From positions 643,556-707,555 of the forward strand of contig SSNU01000157.1 of assembly GCA_012064415.1 (NCBI GenBank): a stretch of 64,000 nucleotides of DNA, given 5' to 3'. The DNA comes from Gyrodactylus bullatarudis (taxonomy: Eukaryota > Platyhelminthes > Monogenea > Gyrodactylidea > Gyrodactylidae). The notes beneath the pieces were generated by a model. That model had not been told where the DNA came from. It ran no database searches and saw only the letters and a program-made list of their open reading frames with translations. The translations under genes and the position numbers were made by a program. Below, in pieces: positions 35,555-44,208 of the stretch (the stretch's first letter is position 1; each line of letters begins with the position of its first letter).

Positions 35555-38500
35555 TCAATAGACTGTTGATAATTAAAATAATTCTCTCCCCTATCGTATC
35601 CAGCAAATGCTTTTGTTCAGTTGATATAAGATCTGAATTCACCTTATCGACCGTCTCTCTGCGTAATTTGATCATACAATTCTCGTAAAAGTTCATCATT
35701 CTTGATGCAGCTTCTACTTCATTAATTTTCAGAGTTTTATTCTCAGTTAAATCACAGCAGTCGATATTATCCAATTTTTCTCTGATAAAGTTCTTTATCT
35801 CAATCACATTTTCCCTGGGTATTATGCCAGTGTTTTGGCACATGTTCAAAAAGTCATCATCTTTGAACATTTCCAAAGATAATTTCTCAAGTCTCTTTAG
35901 GTGAAATTGATAACCTCCGTGTCGATCTTCTTCATTACGATTTACTTTGACTGAATTATAGCTTGAAAAGGATGATTACGAAAAATCCTACCAATATATC
36001 CTAGGATAGAGGGTCTTAACTTTAAAGAGTCTCAAGTTACTGCTGGCTAAGAAAACAAATGATCTCAGGCGTATTAATTCCTCCATTACTGATATTGCTA
36101 TCAAGGTTCCCTCATCAATGTTTGTACACTGGCATATTTCATCAACTAGAATTAAGGAATCTTCATTGGCTGTGTGCAGAATGAAGCACAATTCTCGCAT
36201 CTGAGCATAAAAATAGAAGAAGGAATTTACCTCGAGAGTGAATGTTGATGAGCCAGAACTAATGTCTTCGTATTGGCCGGAACGAAAGAAAATCTTTTGC
36301 AAAATTGGCAGACTGGAAAATTTGGCTGGCACAAACGATCCTATTTGGGCCAACACTTGGATTTGACCAATCAACATCAAGTAAGTACTCTTACCAGTCT
36401 GTAGTATTTTCAAATGAAAAAAAAAAACTAGTTATAGCGTTCGGGACTCACCATTTCTGATCCGAGAATTAAACTGAATGGACAATGTTTATGGCAAAAC
36501 TAGAGGATTAGAGATTTTCTAATTACTGCATTTTGTGGAGAATATGATTCAATCATGTTGTTGCTGTCACTTTCAATGTACCTAGCCTCTCTCAGGGCCA
36601 GAGTATCTGTGAATATTGGCCTGCAAAAGGGTTTTGTTGAAGAACAATTTCTCGATGAATACATGGCCAGGCAAATTAGTAAATCCAATTGGGAAATAAC
36701 CTCGTAGAGTTGGTAAAATGGGTCCAATTTTGGATGGATTTTTGAGATCATCTCCAGAATTATGCTACAGCAGTATATAATCAAGAATGTATATATTAAC
36801 TACTTGTCAGTCAGCAACAGGATTTCAGTCATTAAACTCTTAATTCTTACTGAATAATATGGAAAAAATGAAATTTAATGACATACAGTTCCTTTTGATT
36901 AATTCCATCGTTGTGCAAAGTATGAAGTTGGAATAACGCCTGACTTTGATAAATTCCTTGGGAAGGGTGACAACCTTTTCAATTCTATCATTCTTCTGGC
37001 TAAGACGTGATAAACTCGCTTGAGAAACGTTATTGATACCGAGGAGATCAGATACATCAGAGACTTCCTCATTGATTAAATCACAGTCCTGATCACCAAT
37101 TGAACTGCTGACGACTTTGACATTTTTACCAAACAATATTTTTATATGAAAGCCTCTTCTATGACTAAAGGCAACCGAACCTGTATAATAATACTGGTCC
37201 ATTAAATCAGAAACTGTATCTCTCATGTATTTTAACTGATCAAAGTAGAGATTTTTCGACAAGTCCAGAACAGAATTGATTCCAGGTTTTATGGCGGAAA
37301 TTTTCAACTGTATTTTTGCAAAGGCTGATTTTTTCCAAACGGTATCCTTGACAAGGACAGATTCCAATTCTTGGCGAATCTCTGAAAACACTGAGCCTGA
37401 CAAGACTTGATGGAATATTTTCAAGGTTTTATTTTCACAGTCTTTCAATAAATCAGCTATAAAGGGGATCGTATCCAAGAGTTTCTTCACAGATAAGAGA
37501 GATATTACTCTTTCATCAGCAGACTTTGAAGCGAGACTTTGGCACAAAATGAAGGTGTCCTTCTTATTTACATCGTCATTAGTGTCAAATAAAAATTCAG
37601 TTTCTTCAGAGACACTCTTCTGGCTAACAGCTGTACAGGAACCTATATCAAAAGCCTCTGCAATTGGATTGGAATTTTCCAAGTTTGCATTCAGCTGGAC
37701 AAAGAAGGACAAAATTTTATCCATGATTGGCAGTTTCATAAGTTGGGTCTACGAGAAAAAATTAAAACAGGCATTTTACCCTCAAGTTTATTGTTGTTGA
37801 ACTATTTTCAATAAGGAATTTGATGATATCTTGCCTGTTGAGGATTGAAGTTTTGTCGGAGAGTGGTTCAATCAAGTTTGAGCGTAGGAGTTTACTTCCA
37901 CTCGAAGTAACGCACTTGTTTATCTTGGCAAATAAAGTTTTACGATTATTAGTATTTCTTATGCTCTCTATAAGCTCGAGATTTCTAGCCGAAAATATAT
38001 CAATGCTCATATTCTGTCCAACAGATGAATAAATTAGTTTCATAGACTTAGAAGAGTATGTAACATTGTGAGTTTCCTTCAAGTGGTTCAGGAGAGCTGC
38101 AACGCAAGACAATCCATAATATTTTTCTCTAATTGTGTAAATGATGGATTGATCCTTGCTCGAACATATTCTCAACAGTTCTTGCAAGCCTTTTGCATCA
38201 TTGAATTCTTTTCGGTTGACAATGACGAATGGAATTTTCGTAAAGGTAATTTTGATCAGATCAATGAGCTTTTTTGATGCAGAAGTCTCACAGAAGAATG
38301 TATTTGATAAAATTATCTAGAGTATGTCGAATATAATTTTAAATTACCGATGAAGGGGAGAATTTGAGAATATTCAGGAGAGTTCGTGAAAAACAATAAG
38401 AATCAGTAAACTGTAAGAACTCTATTTTAGGATAGCTCAAATCAATGACAGTCATTCCAATCTCAAATTCCGAAATTCCTCTCCCATTGGTCAAGCACAA

Positions 38501-38572
38501 GTAAATTTTTGAAGAGCTTTTAGAGATTTGACAGGAGGTTTTGCACGTGCTGATTTGCAGACTTTTAGACAT
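35550..38572 (-). CDS. MSH4: MutS homolog 4 with degenerate ATPase signature
   Basis: This is the meiotic crossover factor that forms the MutS-gamma clamp with MSH5. Exons 38348-38572, 37780-38316, 36887-37748, 36804-36849, 36527-36764, 36452-36499, 36231-36398, 35992-36200 and 35550-35961 give about 914 residues (human 936). MSH4 blocks include GRGISEFEIGM, REKYYGLSCVAALLNH, LRSNLIEPLSD, FTDTLALREAR and Walker A GSEMTGKS. Walker B is intact (LILVDE). However, the following GRGT reads CQCT and the ATH of the distal catalytic motif reads ASSN. Hydrolysis by this subunit may be impaired, or these residues are dispensable here. Seven of the eight introns are 27-39 nt (27, 30, 30, 31, 31, 37, 39) and one is 53 nt. 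Intron 36201-36230 is in frame without a stop and is revealed only because removing it restores SSTFTLEMRELCFILH. Confidence 0.93.
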
Positions 38573-38690
38573 TTAAGTTTGTAATTTATATTCTGATTTC
38601 GATAAACAAACAAGAAAGATTAACAAGTTTTTTGGTTCTTTAAAATCACCCACTCAATACAAAAATTTTGAGCGTGAAGCTATAGTAATC
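38573..38690. promoter_or_regulatory. Divergent promoter region, MSH4/RpS10
   Basis: 118 bp separate the start codon of a meiotic gene from that of a constitutive ribosomal protein gene. No TATA box is obvious. Confidence 0.55.
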
Positions 38691-39128
38691 ATGTTGATGC
38701 CCACAGAGACTCGAAATAAGATTCTAGAGAATCTTTTTGAACACGGTGTTCTCACTTGTATAAATGATGTCACCCCAAAGGCTATTCATCCTTTGATTCA
38801 GGTCAGAAACCTCTATGTAATCAAACTCATGAAATCTTTCGTTTCAATGGGATACGTCAGAAAACTCTATGCCTGGAAAACTTATTACTGGTTCCTCACC
38901 GAAAAGGGTATCGATCAAATCAGAGAAATTCTCCATATTCCCCCAGATATTGTTCCAGTCACTTTCAAAAAGCCAGCCACTGATGCCCGTATCGATGCTC
39001 TTGGCATGAAAGGTCCTATGGATAAAGCTGCTTTCAGACGTGGTACTGTACCAATGGGACCAGGTAAAGATGCTGCCACTGACGGACAAGTCAAATTCTC
39101 TTCTTTCGGTCGTGGAAAGCAATTATAA
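38691..39128 (+). CDS. RpS10: 40S ribosomal protein S10 (eS10)
   Basis: This is a single exon of 145 residues (human 165). The winged-helix domain is recognisable from MLMPTETR, then NLYVIKLMKSFVSMGYVRK, AWKTYYWFLTEKGI and the LHIPPDIVPVTFKK block. The C-terminal tail ends FGRGKQL in place of the longer GFGRGRG tail, so the basic Gly/Arg extension is shortened. The start codon is unambiguous because the family begins MLMP. It is intronless and shares its upstream region with MSH4. Confidence 0.96.
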   Translation: MLMPTETRNKILENLFEHGVLTCINDVTPKAIHPLIQVRNLYVIKLMKSFVSMGYVRKLYAWKTYYWFLTEKGIDQIREILHIPPDIVPVTFKKPATDARIDALGMKGPMDKAAFRRGTVPMGPGKDAATDGQVKFSSFGRGKQL

Positions 39129-39158
39129 TTTGTTTTTTTTAATAGACCAGAATTAAGA

Positions 39159-39170
39159 AATAAATTTATT
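39159..39170. terminator. Palindromic bidirectional poly(A) signal
   Basis: AATAAATTTATT is a perfect 12-bp palindrome that gives an AATAAA on each strand, abutting back to back. It is 31 bp beyond the RpS10 stop and 58 bp beyond the stop of the converging 76-aa ORF. Confidence 0.65.
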
Positions 39171-39227
39171 TCGGATACTATGTTATTATTATATTCAGTT
39201 CGAAAAAAACTCGAATGGTTTTTCCTC

Positions 39228-39458
39228 TTAGTAAAAATAACGGCAGTAATTCCTAGCCCTCATGCACCAATCCATGCAATCTTCTAGCCGAGGCCACACA
39301 TAATAGTCGTAAGGATCCCAGATTGGCGTTCCGTAAGGCATCCTTCTGTAATCGTAAATTCCGTAGCGTCCATAGTTCATTCCTGATTCAAAAGCTCTTC
39401 TATATCTTACATCGTCTGCCCATCTTTCGTAGAATCCACCTCGTCTATCGTAACTCAT
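39228..39458 (-). CDS. Small Tyr/Arg-rich protein, 76 aa, unknown
   Basis: I do not recognise a family. The product has 14 Tyr, about 13 Arg, 4 Trp and 3 Cys (all near the C-terminus) and begins MSYDRRGGFYERW. There is no signal peptide or membrane segment. Support for a real gene is contextual. It has an ATG start, a converging neighbour with which it shares a palindromic AATAAATTTATT signal, and a head-to-head partner 123 bp away, as for four other pairs here. The composition suggests an RNA-binding, structural or secreted-matrix role, but that is guesswork. Confidence 0.5.
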   Translation of the reverse strand: MSYDRRGGFYERWADDVRYRRAFESGMNYGRYGIYDYRRMPYGTPIWDPYDYYVWPRLEDCMDWCMRARNYCRYFY

Positions 39459-39581
39459 AGAAATTTGATAGCTAATACTAATTTAACTAGCGCAGTAGTA
39501 CGTCATATTCATTTAGTAAAATTCATTCTACGCATTAACCTTTATAGTTGGTAAACCCAATCTGACTCTCTTTGTTTCTAG
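39459..39581 (+). promoter_or_regulatory. Divergent promoter and 5' UTR with a likely 31-nt intron
   Basis: Between the two start codons, 39551-39581 runs from GTAAAC through a pyrimidine-rich stretch to TTTCTAG immediately before the ATG at 39582. This has the form of the minimal introns found in neighbouring genes. A trans-splice acceptor at the same AG is an alternative reading. No upstream in-frame ATG exists in this interval. Confidence 0.5.
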
Positions 39582-41306
39582 ATGGGCGAAGAAATTTACA
39601 AAATTGTTGATGTGCTAAGAACAACTCAGTGTGTCGGATATCCAATTGTAGAGAACGGCTATGTAGAATACTTGGGAAACGCTTTTTATAAATACAGAAT
39701 CGCAACTGACACAGAAGTAGACAGAGAACGTAATCTTCATATACCTCCCCTGTCCATATTTGACGTTGAGTCTAACGCAAATCTCTTCATTACGATTATT
39801 GATGATTTGGTTTATGGTTACAACTACATAACTACTTACAAGTATCGATTATGCTACATGTACGCCAACTCTGAATGGTTTTATCAATACGAGAATAGAT
39901 ACATTGAAGGGAATAGTAGAAATATGCGTTTATTCATGGATATCGTCTACCGTCTTGCATTGTGCTTCATTGGTATTGATGTACACTTGAACTGTCCAGA
40001 CCGATGCAAGGTTGATTTGACATTTTGCTCTCTGAAAGCTGATACTCATCCAAAATGCTTACTAAGTGACCCGTACGCTTCGCAAAGTTATGAAGATTTT
40101 AACCCTAAAAGTTTCAAGAGTAACACAATCTACTCGCAGCTCAAGAGAAGAGATCGTTGGTCCAATAATTGGTTTAAACAACTGGACGAGAAAAAGGCTC
40201 GAAAGTGGTTAAATTTGGTTAGTCTTAGCACAAGGACCCCTATTTGCCGGTGTAAGAACAACTTCAAGGTTTGTAAATTACAATTATTGATTTGATAGTA
40301 TGACCCGTCGAGGGAAAAGTGTATTCCCAGTGAAGATTACAATATTTGCCGAATGGCAATGTTTTGCAGGAACGAAGGCACATGTGTCCAGTTAATCGAT
40401 TCCGGTTCAAACTTATTCAAGTGCCAATGTAAGCCTGCTTTCACTGGCGAGTATTGTGAGATCGCAAGGGATCCCTGCGTTGAGGATAATCGTCTTGGAG
40501 ATTGTTTTCCCTATTCGTGTCTGAGGGACGAGAAGAACTCACACTTTGGCTTCAAATGTGACTGTCCAAAGGAAACTCATTACCACAAAAGCTTCAACAA
40601 CAAGCCAGGATGTATTGCTAAGCTCGAAGTGGTTGAAGATGCCAAAAATGATCATGCTGGAATTTGCAACTACAATGGAATTCCGATCAAGGTGAATGAA
40701 ACCAGATTGAAATGCACATGTAAACCTAATTGGACTGGTTCCAATTGTCACATACCAAATCCAAGACCCTTTTGGTCGGAATGGTCTGATTGGAGTCAAT
40801 GTCAATGGCCAGATAGCTGGGACATTTGTAAGCTTCCGGCGTATCAAATTTCCAGGCGCACATGCATCAAGACAAGAAATCAGGTGGACTGTCGCGGTGC
40901 CGCATCCAGAAGAAGATACGATCTCTGTCAGCTTGGCAGTACCCCTCCAGAGTTGTTAGGCATTCTCGCTGATCCTGAGGTGAGAAGTCTCTTTGAGGAG
41001 AACCATCACAAGTGTAGATTTGTTTCCGAGTATTATTCACCTGACAAGTACACCGATCTCTACTCATACAAGCCATTCTACACGTTTAGCAACGTGAAAG
41101 ATTTACTCTCGGTTATTCTGCTCATCCTTTTCGTCATCTGCTTGTATATTGTCAAGTTCACAATTCCCGACATTAAACGACTTATCAAATACCTTTCACA
41201 AAGACGAAATAGAAAAGAGTTGACTCCAGTTAAAAGGATCAAACGATGTATTATTAAGGGATGCCAGGGAAAGAGAATGGAACTTTCTTTGAAATACAGA
41301 TTTTAA
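39582..41306 (+). CDS. EGF/TSP1-domain single-pass membrane protein
   Basis: Two exons (39582-40268 and 40299-41306) are joined by a 30-nt intron and encode 564 residues. The first ~215 residues are unrecognised and Tyr-rich. After that come Cys-rich EGF-like modules (FCRNEGTCVQ to CQCKPAFTGEYC, a looser one, and CNYNGIP to CTCKPNWTGSNC). A thrombospondin type-1-like repeat (WSEWSDWSQC) follows, then a hydrophobic helix (LLSVILLILFVICLYIV) and a short basic tail of about 50 residues. The layout is that of a cell-surface adhesion or signalling protein with a cytoplasmic tail. No signal peptide is visible at the chosen start, so either the N-terminus is incomplete or the helix acts as anchor. 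I cannot name an ortholog. Confidence 0.75.
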
Positions 41307-41352
41307 CAAAATCATACACACACAAACACATTTTACACTAGAAAATAATGAT

Positions 41353-41358
41353 TTTATT
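41353..41358 (-). terminator. AATAAA poly(A) signal of peroxiredoxin
   Basis: The hexamer is on the minus strand, 28 bp past the stop at 41386. The plus-strand EGF/TSP1 gene stops at 41306, so the two genes converge within 79 bp. Confidence 0.55.
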
Positions 41359-41385
41359 AGTCTGTATTTGAATGTAGCTTGTCAG

Positions 41386-42007
41386 TTATGAAGATGTAAG
41401 ATGTTTAGCTACACCCTCACGTGTTGGTGCCATGGTCTTTTTGCCAGGTCTCCAGTTAGCCGGGCACACTTCACCATGTTTATCTGTGAAGATGAAGGCA
41501 TCCAAGAGTCTCAAGGTTTCATCGACATCTCTACCAACGGGCATGTCATTAATTGTCACTTGTCGGAGGACTCCCTTGTCGTTGATGATGAAGAGACCTC
41601 GGAAGGCATTTCCAGTCTCCTCTTGGAAGACACCAAAGGCTTTGGCGATGTCTCCCTTTCTATCGGCAATCAATGGGATTTTCATTGGACCAAGCCCTCC
41701 CTGATCACGGGGAGTGTTGATCCAGGCCAGGTGGACGTTCTTCGCGTCAGTAGAGCAGGCCATAACTTCGCAATTTCTATTTTTGAATTCTTCCACACGA
41801 TCGCTAAAGGCGACAATCTCTGTAGGACAGACAAAAGTGCTAAAATTGTCAGAAATTAGAAATATTTTCTACTTACAAATCTTCAGGATAAAAGAATAAG
41901 ATGACGTATTTGCCTAGATAATCGGAGAGTGAAATATCTTTGAATGCTCCGTCAATGACTGCAGTAGCCTTGAACTCTGGTGCTTTCTGTTGAGGTTGTA
42001 GAGTCAT
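41386..42007 (-). CDS. PRDX1: Typical 2-Cys peroxiredoxin
   Basis: This thiol peroxidase of the Prx1/2 type reduces H2O2 with thioredoxin. Exons 41877-42007 and 41386-41839, joined over a 37-nt intron, give 194 residues. The peroxidatic Cys is in FTFVCPTEI, followed by AWINTPR, the GGLG motif and the resolving Cys in GEVCPANW. The C-terminus ends [10 protein letters not shown]. The Tyr-Phe motif that with GGLG makes eukaryotic enzymes sensitive to over-oxidation is absent, so a robust enzyme is predicted. There is no mitochondrial or secretory presequence, hence cytosolic. Assignment to PRDX1 versus PRDX2 is not meaningful outside vertebrates. Confidence 0.94.
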
Positions 42008-42324
42008 TGTAGATTAACTTGAAATGACTTCTCATGATAATGCTTTAATTTAAATTAAATTCTAACCAATCACAACACTCGTAAACTCTGATTGGTACAC
42101 TGCACGTGTGTTCCTTAAAAAGTTCATGTTGAAATGAGAACAACAAACAATTTTTACAGTTTGTAGCTTTCCATCTATTCTCTTTGCTAGGTAACTAACT
42201 AATAAGCGAAATAAACAAAATAAGGTTGAATTTCTAAAATCTAGCATAAAAATTATTCACAATAGAGGGATACAACCAAGTACAAGAGTATATACAAATT
42301 TTATTGATTGAAAAAATATGTAAA
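42008..42324. other. PRDX upstream region and SAP18 3' UTR
   Basis: 317 bp lie between two minus-strand genes. They contain the SAP18 poly(A) signal and presumably the peroxiredoxin promoter; no other feature is seen. Confidence 0.5.
42300..42305 (-). terminator. AATAAA poly(A) signal of SAP18
   Basis: The hexamer is on the minus strand, 20 bp past the SAP18 stop. Confidence 0.55.
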
Positions 42325-42747
42325 CTAGTTTCTTGAATTATTAAATGAACGGCTATCATTGTTGTTTCTTGATCCTGGTTGGCAAATGTAAACATCCAAG
42401 TAGTCACCGATAATGAACTTGCAATCCTTTAGCATTATATTATCGGTATCAGCTGGGCTCCCAGTGCAAACACTGCCAATGTCTCTCATGCGAAACAGCG
42501 GTTGTCGATGATCAGGCCAAACGAGGGAAAAGTTGATCATGGTACCCTTTTTACGTGCAGTGGGATTAATTCTTTTAATTAAAGATGCCATTTCTTTGAG
42601 AGTAGCATCATTCCAAGTGTGGATCTGAAGTTCATTAATGGGAAGACGTTTATTGTAGTCGTTGACCGTGTTTTTTCGGTTTTCCGAATAGAAAACACGA
42701 AGGAGAAGAGGACAATTTTCTTTACGATAGGATTCTCTATCTTTCAT
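42325..42747 (-). CDS. SAP18: SAP18, Sin3-associated/ASAP complex subunit
   Basis: This single exon of 140 residues (human 153) encodes the ubiquitin-like fold protein shared by the SIN3 corepressor and the ASAP/PSAP exon-junction complexes. Recognisable segments are REKTCPLLLRVF-like RKENCPLLLRVF, then LPINELQIHTWNDATLKEM, NPTARKKGT, RMRDIGSVCTG and FIIGDYLDVYI. I start at the ATG of MKDRES; the frame is open further upstream but with only a TTG. It ends in an Asn/Ser/Arg-rich tail. It is divergent from GHITM across 151 bp. Confidence 0.95.
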   Translation of the reverse strand: MKDRESYRKENCPLLLRVFYSENRKNTVNDYNKRLPINELQIHTWNDATLKEMASLIKRINPTARKKGTMINFSLVWPDHRQPLFRMRDIGSVCTGSPADTDNIMLKDCKFIIGDYLDVYICQPGSRNNNDSRSFNNSRN

Positions 42748-42898
42748 GACAATTATTGATTCAATAGTATTTTTTCTCAAAATTTTCAAAATGTACTTTA
42801 CTCAAACAGAAAAAAAAACATTTGTCATTTGTTAAAACAGACCGATTTCTAGAAATATTCAAGAATCTATAAATAACTATTTGACTTGTCAAATTGTA
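42748..42898. promoter_or_regulatory. Divergent promoter region, SAP18/GHITM
   Basis: 151 bp lie between the two ATG codons. No TATA box is obvious. Confidence 0.5.
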
Positions 42899-43922
42899 AT
42901 GATTCGTAACTTTTATCGCATACACAATACCTTTGGAGTTGGAAATGTACAAAGAAGGACTTTCCAACTCACTAAAAACAATCTTGAAGGTTTTAGGGGA
43001 AGAGCTTTTAGACCAAAATCAGAAACTAACAAAATATCAATTACTGGTGGCTCTACCACCAACATGTTGGCCGTTGGATCTGCAGTTGGAATAGGTTCTC
43101 TCGCTCTGTATGGTCTAGCAAGTGGAAATAGCAATTCTCTCTCAGCTATGGACAAAATGTCCGTCTGGCCGGAACATGTCAAGAGTAGAATAAGACAAAC
43201 TTATGGATATCTTGCAGGAAGTATGGCTATTTGCGCAACGACTGCCATTCAACTTTCACGTAGTCATAGATTTCTTGCCGCTATGGGCTCAGGTTGGACA
43301 GGGCCTATTCTTATGGCTGTTGGAAGTATTGGAGCTGGTATTGTCTGTCGGTAAGTGCTCGTGTTCTAACTAGTTTTTGAAATTCCACTAATCTTTTTCG
43401 TTCAATAGGTCAATTCCATATCCCCAGGATGGTTCACCAATCAGCCTGAAGCACGTCATGTGGCTAGTGTATTCTTCAAGTCTTGGAGCCATGGTGGCAC
43501 CCCTGTGTCTTGTTGGAGGACCGATATTGACTCAAGCAGCCCTCTACACAGGAGGTATTGTAGGAGGTCTTTCGCTTGTTGGAGCAACAGCTCCTTCGGA
43601 AAAATTTCTAATGATGGGAGGTGTACTTTCGATGGGATTGGGTGCTGTGTTTATCAGTTCTATCGGGGCAATGTTTGCCAATCCAATGACTCGAATTGGA
43701 ATGGGATTGCATGCCATCTCCCTTTATGGAGGTCTTTTTGTCTTTTCCGGTTTCCTTCTCTACGACACACAAAAGGTGATTCATAGAGCTGAAACTCATC
43801 CAAATTATGGCATGGTACCATTTGATCCGATCAACAACTCAATTCACATCATGTTGGACACTTTAAATATATTCACCCGGATAGTTTACATGCTTAGTTC
43901 TAGTAACAATAGACGAAGATGA
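42899..43922 (+). CDS. GHITM: Growth hormone-inducible transmembrane protein (TMBIM5)
   Basis: This is a mitochondrial inner-membrane BAX-inhibitor-1 family protein acting in cristae organisation and cation exchange. Exons 42899-43350 and 43409-43922 (58-nt intron) give 321 residues (human 345). The start MIRNFYRIHNTFG is Arg-containing, without acidic residues, consistent with a mitochondrial presequence. Several hydrophobic helices follow. The C-terminal block contains GGLFVFSGFLLYDTQKVIHRAE, the family signature, and ends in a helix with LDTLNIFTRIVYML. An upstream TTG-initiated extension of the frame was ignored. It converges on dymeclin. Confidence 0.94.
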
Positions 43923-43941
43923 GTAAAAGCAGAATGAACTG

Positions 43942-43947
43942 AATAAA
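43942..43947 (+). terminator. AATAAA poly(A) signal of GHITM
   Basis: The hexamer lies 20 bp past the stop codon, followed by a second overlapping AATAAA four bases later. Confidence 0.55.
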
Positions 43948-44208
43948 TAAATATAAACCTTTTATCATAAAAACATTCCAGGCTACTCTCGATTCGAGTG
44001 TATCATTGAGGTGAGACATGTTTTATAAACAAGGTTGTGTTATATTTATAATAGGGGATGCTAAAATGAATGATGAATCTAGAATAGATTTTTCATAGAA
44101 TTTCGGTTATTGTAGAAAGAAAAACAATTAGTTAAACACTCTGGCCATGAACAAAATTGTTATCACAAAAAATATAAGGTGGTCAATGTGTAAAAAATAA
44201 TATGCTTA

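Noticed and set aside
42881..42898. Upstream start for GHITM, and the equivalent for SAP18 at 42789
   Set aside because: Both extensions begin with TTG; the first ATG in each case fits the family.
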